A DNA stretch of 64,000 nt from Pestalotiopsis fici W106-1 (GCF_000516985.1 NW_006917092.1:5645888-5709887); one strand, 5' to 3'. Shown: positions 1 through 11,635, counted from the first letter of the stretch. Program-made: numbers and translations. The notes: generated by a model from the letters alone, not told the origin.

Positions 1-1448
1 ATCGTGGAGTGTGGCGCTGAATGTCTCAATGTATCGTTGGGTCTCTTCAACCCATTTCGATCTTTATGTAGCTTTGCTTCGTAGTCCATGTGGGTGGAGA
101 GGGTCTGTGGTATCTGAATGTGGCCACTAATAGAAGGCAAATATTCTGGGCGTAGTGGATCCTTTTTGGTGAAGCTGCCAAAATCAGTCTCTTCTGCTTT
201 GATGACAAGATCTTTCCAATTCACGTCAGCTAGAGGACGTATGAGCATTCGGTAAGCTGTGATGATCTCTAGTTTCTTCGTTGCGCTTGTAGCATCAGGA
301 GATCCTTTCGGCAATTCTTCCTTCCAAATCTGAGGCGAAGACCAGTCCTGCTCCGTTTCAAATTGCTTGGGTACACCGTTGACAAACACTGCAGCGATCA
401 CAACCACTACGTGAGCTTCATTCGTAACTTTCTCGAGATTTTCCCCATGCTCATCAGCCGAGATATCCTGGTTCTGTTTCTCGGTAGCTTCTGTGATCGA
501 AATCTTTGGTGGTTGCACTCCTTCCTGCTGAAAGTAACCTAAACGTGTTTCTACCGGCTGTCGCCGAGGGTTGGAAGGTACTTCCTCTATGTCGTTTGCC
601 ACTGATTTCTGTTCTGGCTCTTTGTATCCTTCATTCGCTGATTTTGCCTGTTTAAGGTCTTTTGTCTCGGCTACCTTTTGCTCAATCTCTGATGGTATGT
701 ATGGAGCTCGCCATATCCAAGTGCATCTGCCTGGACCTGGTCCACTTTCCAAGGGGGTGTTTCCCTTCCTGTTGAAACTTTTATCGTAATTGAATCCCAT
801 GTGATCGAGATCCCGGATTCGCAAGCTTTTCAAGAATTGTATTGCGATTTCTGAGTCCTCTTTGGAGCTGGTTTCCAAGATGCATCTTTGCAGTAGAGTC
901 TTCTCATGAACCATCCAGTCGACGGTCAAGCTACTGCTGGAGTTGTTGAATTGTTCAGTGTCATATTTATAGCACGGCCACCTCCACTGCTTCCAACTCA
1001 GTTTCGGCCGTTGTTCTGGTTTCAAGCTGAGCCCGCTTCCGCTTAGAGATAGCCCATAACTTTCATGGCCGAGTGAAGGTGCTTTTGTCATAGCATCCAG
1101 ATCATATGCTCGACTGGTGACAAAATAAGGCTCTTCCACGAATTCGTGGTCGGCAGTGAATAAGCCCGAGCTTCCCATGCCCAAATAGTTTCCAAACTGC
1201 ATCAGCAACCCATATGCATTGACAGTTGCTGTCATACCATTGTCACCGAATGACGAGCTGCACAGTGGATTTGGTGGTGATTCCCATGTGCCATGATCGT
1301 CGTCAGCACTGGATTGCTGGGACACCTTCTGCGTATTCAGATGCTTGATGTGTTCCAGGACATGTTGATCAGTGAGTGAATTGGACTCTGTCCAGAACTT
1401 CTGCAATAGCTTTGGCTTTCCGTCTTCCAGTCTCGGGGCATCCATCAT
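1..1448 (-). CDS. Unrecognised protein, C-terminus beyond left edge
   Basis: One reading frame stays open on the minus strand from an ATG at 1448 to the window edge, giving about 482 codons without a stop. It starts with two consecutive Met codons, and an in-frame TAA lies six bases upstream, so this is the first possible start unless an upstream exon exists. The visible part is hydrophilic, with no signal peptide or clear membrane segment. The region around residues 90-230 is rich in Trp, Tyr and Gly and looks like a folded beta-rich domain, followed by a Glu/Lys-rich stretch. I do not recognise the family. A carbohydrate-active or glycosidase-like fold is only an impression. The small plus-strand frames at 571-789 and 1376-1570 are its antisense shadows. 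Confidence 0.6.
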   Translation of the reverse strand, partial: MMDAPRLEDGKPKLLQKFWTESNSLTDQHVLEHIKHLNTQKVSQQSSADDDHGTWESPPNPLCSSSFGDNGMTATVNAYGLLMQFGNYLGMGSSGLFTADHEFVEEPYFVTSRAYDLDAMTKAPSLGHESYGLSLSGSGLSLKPEQRPKLSWKQWRWPCYKYDTEQFNNSSSSLTVDWMVHEKTLLQRCILETSSKEDSEIAIQFLKSLRIRDLDHMGFNYDKSFNRKGNTPLESGPGPGRCTWIWRAPYIPSEIEQKVAETKDLKQAKSANEGYKEPEQKSVANDIEEVPSNPRRQPVETRLGYFQQEGVQPPKISITEATEKQNQDISADEHGENLEKVTNEAHVVVVIAAVFVNGVPKQFETEQDWSSPQIWKEELPKGSPDATSATKKLEIITAYRMLIRPLADVNWKDLVIKAEETDFGSFTKKDPLRPEYLPSISGHIQIPQTLSTHMDYEAKLHKDRNGLKRPNDTLRHSAPHST

Positions 1449-2527
1449 GCAAAATTATGCGCAGAAGATGGTTGAGAGAGACCAGAAGGAGTGAAAGTGA
1501 CATCGCAATCCCCTCTTTGACAGAGCCTCGTGGGATATTATTCGGTCTTGTCAGCTTGATACGTGCATGACGCTAGTACACTTTCAATACCCGAATAAAT
1601 ACCCTGATTGTGATCATACGGCACTGCTGTGGCGTAGAGGGGGAACTGTGAAGTTCTATTGGACAAGGAAAGTAGGGCACCATCGGAGCTGCAGAAGTTG
1701 GCAGAAAAGGCAAATGAAGAGCGCAGTAGGTTGCGTGATAGTGAATGCATCCCAATCTCCATGGCCTACCATTGGTGGCACCGGGGCACTCGTAGGGCAT
1801 AAATTTCACTGCTGACCTGCCCACGTAAATGCTGCAATGGAGTTAGCCTCCAGGAGCTCCTGACATATGATGACATGCAGCAGAGCTGAGATGCCTACAG
1901 ACCTCAATCAACGGTTCATCAGGGGTCTACAGCCTCGCCATTCCTCGCAAACAGTGACCTGAAAAAGGCAACTTTTGTGGTGAAGGTACGGTTGTACGCG
2001 GTAAAAGACCCCTGTAAGTCCACCCGAAGGTTACCCACCAACGCGTCGTGGCTACCAGCCACCAGGCAAGCCGCAAGACGAAGCTACCTAGCCATCACAG
2101 TAAAGCACCGATTTCCCTATTAAGATTATGGTGCACCATTAGTGCAATCCGACCTTTAACCCCCCGCACCACCAATTCACAAAGCGAGAATCCTAATTGC
2201 AGCTCGTACGCATTTCATCTTTAAATATTAATTTATTTTTGCCTTTTTACTTGCCCGATTTTTCGCTTTATTATCGTACGATAGCTATTAATGGGAAAAA
2301 TCCGGTAATGATTTTAAAACTGTAACAGCACAAAGTAACAAAGTGAACAAGTGACGGTACACGGGCGAGAAGGTGACTATACAGGTGAGGTGCGGCAGTA
2401 TATGGGGAGTTGATGTCAAAGTTGAAAGTTGACTGACTAAGCTAACCTACGTATTAACGGGCCGGTTATATAGTGGTGACAGCCAGTAACGTGGTCCGGG
2501 AGGGCACCATCGTTACACGTTATAGTC
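1449..2527. other. Intergenic, no gene seen
   Basis: Short overlapping frames of 60-80 codons on both strands around 1540-1820 have no family resemblance. The stretch 2200-2330 is strongly AT-rich. It holds the upstream regions of the left-edge gene and of the NmrA remnant. Confidence 0.6.
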
Positions 2528-3554
2528 ATGTCCGATCTAAAATTTGGCATTTTTTCCTGCCGCTGGAGGCATCAAGGGTAGTACTACCAAGCATAGAATC
2601 CTAACAATTCCCGAAAAGAACCTCATGCTTATTGCAAGAAGCCCCCAGAAGCTACAGTGCTTGGCCGATGACGGTATCGCACTTCGGAAGGCAGACTATC
2701 ATGATGATGGGGCATTGGAACATGCTTTTGAAGGCGTTAACGTCCTGTTCCTAATATCATACGCGTCAGTCGAGTATGAATACCGTGTAAAGGTATTTAC
2801 CTTCTTAAGGTCTTTTTGTCTCTAAGCCTCGAGACGAACTAAGATTATTCCTTTCATTAACGTCATCGAATGGCCATCGACTGCGCGATTCGGAACGGCG
2901 TTCGATACATCTTCTACGGTTCCCTAGGCTTCGCTGGCTCTCCATAAAGCAAGGAAAGCGTTGCGTAGGTACGTTATGAAGCCCCGCCTCGCAATGGAGC
3001 AGTACCTGGGCCAATGTGCTGCTCGACTTGACGGATTCGGTTACACGATTTTTCGCGAGGGCCTCTACTCGGAGTCTTGGCCGCTTTACACTACATTCCT
3101 GGACTTGGAAACCCCCACGAGCGAAATCCGCGTACCCCATGATGGATCCGGCCCTGGGATTGCTTGGGTGAAGCGAGAGGCATTGGGCGAGGGCACCGCA
3201 GAAATTCTAGCGCGCTTCGCTAGAAATCCGACCAGCTTCGATTTACGCAAGCAGACAGTCATCTTGTCAGGCCAAAAGACGCTCACATTGGCAGAGACAG
3301 TGCAAACCTCGAATGAGATCACCAGGAAGCCAATGTCGATCAAGAAGGTGTCACCGGAGGAGTTCGCAGCCGATCCAAGAGTGGTGCCCAACTTCACCTC
3401 CAAGGGAGTTGACTTGTCGCTCTCCTGGACCACGGCATTCGAAGCCTCCCGGCTCGGGGAGGGAGCTCACGTGTCAAGACTGCTCAAAGATCTACTTGGT
3501 CGGGAGCCAGAGGATTTCAAGACTACCATGGTTACTAGCATTGGGAAATTGTAA
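2528..3554 (+). pseudogene. NmrA-like NAD(P)-binding protein, broken
   Basis: The NmrA-like family consists of atypical Rossmann-fold NAD(P)-binding proteins, often redox sensors or reductases. An ATG at 2528 reads MSDLKFGIF, then the frame is lost in a run of six T (2550-2555). Dropping to the next frame restores the conserved glycine-rich loop (AAGGIKGS) and about 85 family-like residues up to 2793. The frame is lost again near a possible GT donor at 2794. A third piece around 2870-2945 reads DCAIRNGVRYIFYGSLGFAG and meets TAA at 2945. A further stop (TAG, 2966) precedes the intact C-terminal piece 2961-3554, which carries REGLYSES, HDGSGPGIAWV and LLGREPEDF. At least three lesions separate family-like segments that remain in the right order, so introns alone do not rescue it. 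The recognition rests on memory of the family. Confidence 0.7.
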
Positions 3555-3682
3555 TTTAACGACAAATCTTTACGTACGAAAGCAATCAAGTGCACGGATA
3601 CATCTGAAAATAACGGTATCGCATATAGAACTAAGAAAGGGAAAGATGAAAGTTTGAGTTTCATGCTAGTTATCGTGGCCGT

Positions 3683-4768
3683 TCAATCATGGACACTATT
3701 AGTCGTTTTACTAGCCTTTACTAGCTGGTGCAAGTCTTCCTCCTCGGAAGTCTGTTTTGGTCTTATGCTGTCAGCAGCCTTGAGCAGGTCACTCTCAATC
3801 TCAGTATAGATACCCGAGGCAGAGTATATCAGTTGCTGGTTTCGCCCAGCATCAGCCATCAAGACAAGCACGGATCGTGCAACAGCCTCTGTAGACTGCA
3901 CAGGTACCCCAGCTGCTTTACATACGTCGACTGAAACCAGCCCTGTCGCCGTCCAGCTTGGGGCTATCGCATTGACCCGGATTGGGATCTTTGGATAAAG
4001 GTGACCTGCAAGTCCCCGCATAAAACCTATACGTGTCAGTGCGACTCCAAATGTTGTATTACCTAGAGATGAAGACATACCGAGTACCCCATGTTTTGAA
4101 GCGGCTATAATGAGTCAGTGAAATTCACAAGGTGACTGAATCCTGACTTACTATAGTCTACGGTACTCAGGCGCTGGAACGCTGTGCCAAGTATTGTTAT
4201 CTCTGGTCTCTAGCCCACATGAATCCAGACTCATACCTGAAGCGGAGGCTGTCATGACTATACTGCCGCCATTGCTGCTCTTTCTGAGATGGTGAATTGC
4301 TAGGCGTGTAGTATTAACTACGCCAATCAAGTTGACACGAAGAACCAAATTGCTTGGCTCTGGAAGGTCAACATCATCGTCGAGGTCATCTCTGACGTAG
4401 TCGTCACGTCCTCCGATACCTACAACGGCCGTTAGTTATAGTACACACTGTCAGGAACTCTTCTTGTCCTATTCCTGCTACATACCTGCATTTGCAAAGA
4501 CATGATCAACACCACCGAATGTCTTCACAGTGGTCTCAAACATGACCTTCAGCTGCTCCCACGAGGTCACATCAACTTGTACAAAAACCGCCCCGTCTGC
4601 CAGGATCTTGGAAGGTGGCGCCTGAACATCGCCTATCACAACATGGGCACCCTGGGCAAGTAGCATTTCAACGCATGCCAGACCTATCCCTGATGATCCG
4701 CCGGTGACGATGGCTACAGAGCCACGGAGAGAGCTGAACTCATCATCGTTGATGGTGAATGGGGCCAT
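3683..4768 (-). CDS. Short-chain dehydrogenase/reductase (15-PGDH-like)
   Basis: A classical SDR, NAD(P)-dependent oxidoreductase, 287 residues after splicing. Exons on the minus strand are 4768-4486, 4419-4237, 4181-4152, 4104-4081 and 4026-3683. The cofactor loop TGGSSGIG is at residues 22-29, NAG at 93-95, and the catalytic Tyr165 and Lys169 in DYTASK. The two middle exons are only 30 and 24 nt. They are needed to build the active-site segment, because unspliced frames stop or lose the YxxxK motif. The last intron (4080-4027, GTATGT...TATAG) is 54 nt, a multiple of three without a stop, so its retention would insert 18 residues. The gene is divergent from the ThDP enzyme at 5170, with 401 bp between start codons. 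The family is certain; the substrate is unknown. Confidence 0.85.
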
Positions 4769-5169
4769 GGTATGCGCAGGGTTGCCGCTGTTATCGTCTC
4801 CCGGATTTGGGTGGAGGTAATGTCGAGATCAGCTGTTCACTCTAGTGCGACACTTGGCGTAACCCCCATGGATGAGACGGGGTTTGCTGCAAGAATCGCT
4901 TGTATACCCCAAGTTTTGACTGCATATCCCCGCACTTTTATATTCCGTCTCCTCACGGCGGAGTCTTCGGCCCCGGGTCGTCCGCCCGCATCATTACAAG
5001 ACAACCGCGGTAAATTTGTCTGGGCTCTTGTTAATTTGTGGATCTTGGAGTGGCAGATTCAGTATACAAAGTGCCAGAGGGAGCAAGGTCAGTAAGCAAC
5101 GCAGCACTGACCTTAGTCCTTCAAACAAAGCAATACAACCGAGCAGAATCAAGAAACAAACACGACATC
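4769..5169. promoter_or_regulatory. Shared divergent promoter region (SDR / ThDP enzyme)
   Basis: 401 bp separate the two divergent start codons. A TATAAAA box reads on the minus strand at 4942-4936, about 170 bp upstream of the SDR start. Around 4960-4990 the sequence is GC-rich with several CGG and CCG triplets, the half-sites used by Zn(II)2Cys6 regulators. Co-regulation is inferred from the arrangement only. Confidence 0.4.
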
Positions 5170-7093
5170 ATGGCAGCCCTCGAGTTAGTGGATCCTCGTA
5201 ATCGAGAGTTTGTTGGCGGCGATCTACTAGCACAGTCACTCAAGCACCTGGGCGTTACTGTCGCCTTTGGTCTCCATGGCGGCCACCTGGACGCCTTTCT
5301 GATGGGGGCTCATGACGTCGGCATTACCCTAGTTGATACCAGGCACGAGACTGTGGCAGTCCAGGCCGCCGAAGGCTATTCCAAGGTCAAGGGCGATGTT
5401 GGAGTTTGCTTTGTGACGGCAAATAGCGGGTACGTTTGGCAGTCTACTCCAGTTGTAGTCGAGGCCCGTCCAGGCAAGGCGCTTACCCCAGAATAAGATT
5501 TTGCAATGGCATACCGGGTCTGGCTACAGCTTTCGCGGACCGCAGTGCCGTGTTTTGTATTACGGCCTCTGCACCGACTCGCGATGCCGAAACAAACGTC
5601 CTCCAGGGATTTCACGACCAGATTGTCCTGGCCAGGCCCATGACCAAGTTTGCTCACCGTGTAGTGGATGTCGAAGAGATTCCCAGGCTTGTGTCTCACG
5701 CATTTCGGACGGCGACCGCCGGTGCGCCGGGACCAGTGCTGATTGACTTTCCAATCGAGATCTTGTTCTCGCCAGTGCAGAAGAGCAGGATTTCTTGGGG
5801 ATCACTGCTATCCCCACCCTCATATCCCGCCGGGCCACATCCGGAAGCGATATCAAAGACTGTGGCTCTCATTAGGGCATCCCAGAGGCCAGTCATTGTC
5901 ACCGGCACGGGTGGCAGGTTTCTTAATGTGATTGAACCTTCACCCTCCACGCTTGCTGCTCTTGGCGATATCGGTACTGACAAACTGAGTTGTAGAAAAA
6001 TGACGACCTCACCCAATTCTTGAAGTTTGCAGAAATACCAGTCTTTGGGACAACCAAGTATTCCGCCCCATTGCCAACGGATCATCCGCTGCGGGCCGGA
6101 AATGTGAATGGTCTGATGGCTTTGCCAATGATGGGAAAACCGCAGCCAGACCTCATCATATTGATTGGTTGCCGAACCGGCTTCTTCATGGGGAGTCGGG
6201 GCGCACCAATTCTCCCAAGCTCTGACGTATGCAAATATGTCCAGATTGATACGGACTCTGCAGAAATTGGTCGTTCCATTCCTATCGATATTGGCATCAC
6301 CAGTGACGCTCAAGCCGCCGTGGCGGCTCTCGCAGTGGCGCTCAAGGATAGCCCATACACGGCCACGACGGATTGGGTAGACACAGTCACAAAAATCAAA
6401 TCTTTGCCGATGTCCCAGGAGCAAGATCCTCCTGAGACTACTCCAGGCCGGCTCCACCCGTATCGCGCCCTTGCTGCAACATTTGAATCTTTGGAACCAG
6501 GGGCTATCATCTGCATCGACGGTGGCGAGGTAGGTGGTTGGTCCGGCTTAGTACAGGAACCTGCGCGTGCCTTTGCCACCATCTTCACCGGTGGCTACTT
6601 GGGTTTCCTAGGTAATGGATGGGGATATTCTCTTGGCGCTGCCATCGCGGATCCCTCCAGGCAGATTGTGAACATCCAAGGAGATGGAAGCGCTGGCTTT
6701 CATCTCGCCGAACTGGACACATATGCGCGGTTCGGCTGCAATATTCTCACTGTCGTGTTGAACAACTACATGTGGGGTATGTCGAATAACGGGCAGGATA
6801 TCATCTTCGGCGAAGGTATCTCTGCTAGGCCAACGAGTGCGCTCAGCGCAAAGATGGGCTTTGCCGAGGTCGCCAAAGGACTGGCCAATGCTGCTGAAAA
6901 GGTCAACAACCTAGAGCAACTCAAATCAGCGGTCAAGAAGCTATCTCAAGTCGAAGGACCTGCGCTACTGGAGATCATTGCTTCCAACAAGCCGACATTC
7001 CCTGGTACCATCTCCATGGTTGGGGCGACAGACGATAAGAACGTGCTGGTCATTCCATATTACGATAATGTGCCACGGGCATATTACAAGTGA
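5170..7093 (+). CDS. Thiamine-diphosphate-dependent enzyme (acetolactate synthase/benzoylformate decarboxylase type)
   Basis: A ThDP enzyme of the pyruvate decarboxylase/acetolactate synthase superfamily, 595 residues. Exons are 5170-5429, 5498-5927 and 5996-7093. The second intron uses a GTGATT donor and a textbook TACTGAC branch site before TTGTAG; the more obvious donor at 5918 would break the frame. The N-terminal PYR domain carries the catalytic Glu60 in TRHETVA. The middle domain reads RPVIVTGTGG, and the C-terminal PP domain has the metal/diphosphate motif GDGS at 459-462 with NN at 486-487. The loop that is normally GxPG in PYR domains reads GLHGG here. Decarboxylation or carboligation of 2-keto acids is the family chemistry. 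It is too divergent to call the housekeeping ILV2, and no transit peptide is obvious. The divergent SDR suggests a linked pathway. Confidence 0.85.
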
Positions 7094-7795
7094 ACACTTT
7101 GTCAATAATATGAGTATCTGAAAAGCGCATTGAGCAGTACGTGACGGGAAGAAGATTATAGCTTTCTAGTTGTCGCATTTTTATCTAGAAAACTAAGTGG
7201 AAGCTGTAGATCAGCCAGATATTCAACGCAAAGCACTGTGGCTAACACTACCCTGATTCATCTCCCATCGCCTCCAAGATAAATCTGACTCCTTCGACAT
7301 ATATTAATACGTCACCCTTTCTAGAGATTCAGCGCGAATCTCCATGCTAGCCAGCATATGCGCTGAAGACTGTTCCGAAGCCCATCCGCCTGCATTGACT
7401 GGCCCCTGGATTTACAAGTACCACATGCGGGTATAGCTATGTTGTCCTTTGAATAATCTTATTTTCTGCAGTCCACAGTCAAAGCCACTCCATTTGTGCA
7501 GACGCGGCGACGAATGACCAACAGGGTGGGTTCAATGCGACCCCTCGTTGCCCGAGATGGGAACCAACCTTTTGCTCACAGCCTTTTGTGGTAGCATTTT
7601 TGAGATCTATCCCATATCCTAGTCTCGGATTCTTTCTCGGACTACTCGGACTCCTCGGATAATGTTTCTTGTGATTGCCAATCCTCGCATATGATTTTAA
7701 ATGTATTGGTTATATAATAGCTGGACAGAGACCTAGACCAAGTAAGCGCTGTGCCTGACCAAAAGCCATGATCCCCATTTCGGTGCTGAGTAATA
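7094..7795. other. Intergenic with TATA box for the GH1 gene
   Basis: No gene seen. TATATAA at 7711-7717 lies about 85 bp upstream of the glucosidase start. A minus-strand frame at 7642-7845 overlaps the start and has no support. Confidence 0.5.
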
Positions 7796-9763
7796 ATGTG
7801 GTCGTCGCAACTTTTACTTCTGGCTATAGATGCTGGGCTCACCATTGCCCAGCAAGTCTATGTGCCTGGCAACGCAACCAGCCTCGTCCCATCTCCGAGT
7901 AACACAACTGTGGGGTCGACACCTTCTTATCACTTTAGTTCCTTCGCGTTCACCCTTACAGAGACATCAAGGACTGCGACTCCCGTTCAGAGCTCACCTG
8001 CCACGACTTATGGTCCACCATACGTGGAAGCAGCTAGTCTCCTGCCCAGCTTTTCGACGACATCGTGGGGCAACTATCGTTCGGAAGCTAGCCCTACGAC
8101 TACAGCCACCGTGGACGACGACCCGTACGGTCAGGCGGCTTTCTCAGCCGTGTGGGCGACCGCGAATCTTGCCAACTTGACTCTGGGACTATATTCAACC
8201 ACAGTTTCTCCTACCCCGGTACCGACAGCCGAACTGGTCCTCCCTCCACCATTATACTTTCAGGTTTCGGATAGCTTGACGTTTCCGGACGACTTCATTC
8301 TAGGTGTCGCAGGTGCTGCCGCTCAGGTCGAGGGTGCTGCTACAGATGAAGGAAGAACGCCCGCCGTCCCAGACTTTCTCGGCCCCCTGAGTGCCCTCGC
8401 AGATCCAATGGCTGACTCGGCTGACGATTTCACCGCCATTGAGAATTACTATCTGTACAAACAAGACATCGAAAGATTGGCTGCCATCGGAATGAAGTAT
8501 TACTCCTTTAGTCTCTCTTGGTCACGAATTTTACCTTTTGCCCTGCCTGGAACCCCGGTGAACTCCGAAGCCCTCAATCACTACAACGATCTTATCGACT
8601 TCATCCTCGAGAAAGGAATGGTCCCGATTGTCACTATTACACATTTCGATACCCCCGCTATATTTATAGGTGGAACTTTGGAGGGACTGCTGGAGAGGAT
8701 GTACCTTGGCCGGATCAACTTTGGCTACCAGAATGCAACGTTCCTGGACGCATATGTCAATTACGGCAAGTTGGTAATGGCACACTTTGCAGATCGTGTA
8801 CCTTACTGGATCACTTTCAATGAACCTCAAGCGGGCGTGAACAGTGGTCCAAGCATTGACAACATTGTGAAATCACACGCCCAACTATATCATTTTTACC
8901 ACGACGAGCTCAACGCCACAGGTCAGGTATCGATGAAAATGGGCGAGTCGCCATCAGTGCCTCAGATCCCCACGAATCAGTCGCACGTGGACGCTGCCAT
9001 ACATCGCAACCAGCTATTTATCGACACTTACCTGAACCCTCTGGTTCTCGGAAAAGACTATCCAGACGCGTACAAGATGACGATCCAAGATTATGTTCCC
9101 TTGACGAGCAATGATCTGTCATATCTCAACAACACCATTGGTAGGCTGCTCTCCATTACGTTTTTACTTTCCTTTTTTTGCCCCTCCTCAGAATATGACG
9201 ACTAAAAGCAAAACACAGATTTCATTGCAGCGGACATATATGCGGCAGCGTCAGTCTATCCAGTTGTGGATGACATTGCCGCCTGCGCGGCCGAGAATGA
9301 TACAACCGTGAATCCAAACTATCCGAGCTGCGTCGGCACGACGCAGGATACCATCACCGGTTGGGGAATGGGATATCATTCGGATTACATCAGCTACACG
9401 ACTCCGCAGTACCTGCGTACCCAGCTGAGCTACTACTGGAACATTTTCAAAAAGCCCATCATGATCACCGAGTTCGGGCTCTCGATGCCCCCTCTGACCT
9501 CGACGGAATCGCTCGATGACGAGCGCTTCGACCTTCAGAGGTCTGAGCACTACATTTCGAATCTCAACGAGATGTTACACAGTATATGGGACGACGGAGT
9601 GCATCTACTCGGCGCAATCATGTGGGCCTATGCGGACAATTGGGAGTGGGGGACATTTTCCCACAGGTTTGGTCTGCAGTACACAAACTTGACCACTCAG
9701 GAACGTTACTACCGGAGGAGTTTCTTTGACACGATTGACTTTGTTGAGTCGCACCGATCTTAG
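7796..9763 (+). CDS. Secreted glycoside hydrolase family 1 (beta-glucosidase-like)
   Basis: 629 residues from exons 7796-9140 and 9219-9763 (78-nt intron, GTAGGC...CACAG). A probable signal peptide covers residues 1-19. It is followed by about 140 residues rich in Ser, Thr and Pro, likely O-glycosylated. The GH1 barrel starts near residue 160 with FPDDFILGVAGAAAQVEGA. LSWSRILP is the usual GH1 beta-strand motif. The acid/base Glu343 is in TFNEP and the nucleophile Glu533 in ITEFG. The C-terminal signature is DNWEWGTFSHRFGL. The family usually has ITENG at the nucleophile, so Asn-to-Phe is a real departure next to the catalytic residue. The long extension suggests a wall-associated or extracellular enzyme. 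Substrate specificity cannot be read from the sequence. Confidence 0.88.
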
Positions 9764-10730
9764 TCGTATTGTACATCTCTGCATTACTGTCTGCGTACTC
9801 GTTGAGAGGAGATTTCAATTCATGACTCTTGGCCAACTTGATTAATAATTCCATTGCATACTTGTATACTAGGTAGATGACGGGGCTAGGAAGTTTTACG
9901 GGAATGAGTAGCCTTAGGCCTGCTATACACCATGCATCGTGTTCATTTTTTTCCTTACTCATCCTGTTTCTATCGCCATGACCGCGTTACAAAATACAAG
10001 TGTCGTGTACATGAGAAACATCAGAATCGAGGTACGTAGTGCAGGCCAGTACATGAATAAAACTGGTGATTGCGTCCACGCAGCGCTGACCCCATTGCCC
10101 ATGATTGTTTCGTACTTACAGAAAGCTTGATAATCCCTTAAAAATTGCATTTCTATCGATTTCAACCCATTAACGGATAAGCCATAATAATCATAACAAG
10201 TAAAGCGTGCTGCATGCTACGCCATGTTTGTCAAAGGCGTAGTATCGCATTTTCCCTTGAAAATTCTAGATCCTGCGAAAAACGCGCAGTGTTCCACAAG
10301 GGTGAGCGAGAATACAGTTCAAGTCTGCTTAACTCCAATCTTGATCAATTCCAATGTCGTCGCCATCTTCTAGACTTCGGATTTTACCTATCAGAGCCTG
10401 TTCGACTCAGAATGTGGGCCTCTCCGCAAATAAGTCAGTCAGTCTGGCTACAAACGTTGAGTCGCGTTATCGAGTGACGTGGGGCGCAAGCCGAGAAGTC
10501 CGAAGAATGCGAGATGTCTCTTAATGGTAGACGCTTGGTTTAGCCTCCAAGCCTCAGAGTAGTGTTAATGTTTAAAAGTACACAATGCTCCGGTTGCTCT
10601 CGTTGTCAGTCACTCCTAATATTCCAAGCTTAACTCGTCTTCCAAGTGTTATAAATTTATTCAATCAGCTGTTTACAATCTCATTCCTTCATTATTTATT
10701 CTGTGCCACCGACCTCAAGCATTTCTCACC
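9764..10730. other. Intergenic, TATA box for the first RTA1-like gene
   Basis: No gene seen; frames shorter than 115 codons on both strands lack family features. TATAAAT at 10650-10656 lies about 80 bp upstream of the start at 10731. Confidence 0.5.
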
Positions 10731-11635
10731 ATGCCGACCCTCGAGACATACAACGGGTACCCGCTTTGGCATTACATCCCTAGCCTGCCGGCCGCTATTG
10801 TATTTATAGTGCTCTTCGGTCTATTGACCATCGGCCATGCCTTTCAAATGTTCCGGCACCGAATGTGGTTCTGCATACCTTTCCTAGTTGGTGGAATTTG
10901 TAAGTGGCCATGCAATCAATTTGTCCAGTGGTGGCATTCTTACTAATACCACATTTTCGCACAGTTGAAATCGTTGGCTACGTCGGCCGAGCACTAGCTT
11001 ATAATGCCACGGGGGCTTTGATCCCCTACGTGCTGCAGTCCACTCTGCTGCTGCTGGGGCCCGTTCTATTCGCAGCATCTCTCTACATGACCCTCAGCAG
11101 AGTCATCCGCGGTGTCAACGGCGGCCACTGCTCCATCATCGCCCCCCGATGGTTGACCCGGGTCTTTGTTTTTGGCGACGTTTTCAGCTTCATCATCCAG
11201 GGCAGCGGCGCCGGACTCCGCGTCCAGGCCGGCTCGGGAAAGAGCACCATGGACCCGGAGATGGGGTCTAAAATTATCGTCGGGGGTCTCATCTTCCAGA
11301 TCATCATCTTTGGCCTGTACATGACTACCACGGCCGTGTTCCACCTCCGCTTCCGAAAGGATCCTGCTGCTGCCGCCGCCCGCCATGTTCCGTGGGAGTC
11401 CACCCTCGTCATGTTGTATCTGACCTCGGCATTCGTCCTCGTCCGAAACATCTTCCGTGTTGCCGAGTACGTAATGGGCAGCGATGGCTACCTTCTCTCG
11501 GTCGAGTGGGGCGTCTATGTGTTTGACGCTGCTCTCATGGTTTTGACCATGGCTGCTTTCCTGTGGCGTTATCCTAGCAAGCTGCGCGCCAACACCAAGC
11601 AAGAAGAAAACAATATGGAGAACACTACGGTTTAA
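10731..11635 (+). CDS. RTA1-like membrane protein (lipid-translocating exporter family), copy 1
   Basis: 279 residues from exons 10731-10899 and 10965-11635 (65-nt intron, GTAAGT...CACAG). Seven hydrophobic segments span the protein, starting near residue 18 (AAIVFIVLFGLLTIGHAF) and ending near 255. Family hallmarks are FEIVGYVGR after the first intron, RVIRG in the cytosolic loop, GDVFSFIIQGSGAG and RNIFRVAEY. RTA1/RSB1 proteins are fungal seven-helix membrane proteins linked to tolerance of aminocholesterol and to long-chain base export; transport is inferred for this copy. It lies 1.27 kb upstream of a second family member in the same orientation, with the intron at the same codon and phase. 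The tail is charged (Lys/Glu/Asn) and probably cytosolic. Confidence 0.88.

Noticed and set aside
571..1824. Several 64-83 codon frames on both strands
   Set aside because: They overlap or adjoin the long minus-strand frame from 1448 to the edge and show no family features.
5918..5995. GTTTCT donor for the second intron of the ThDP gene
   Set aside because: It shifts the frame; the GTGATT donor at 5928 keeps it with the same acceptor.
5696..6457. 253-codon minus-strand frame
   Set aside because: Antisense to the ThDP enzyme; the plus-strand exons carry all catalytic motifs.
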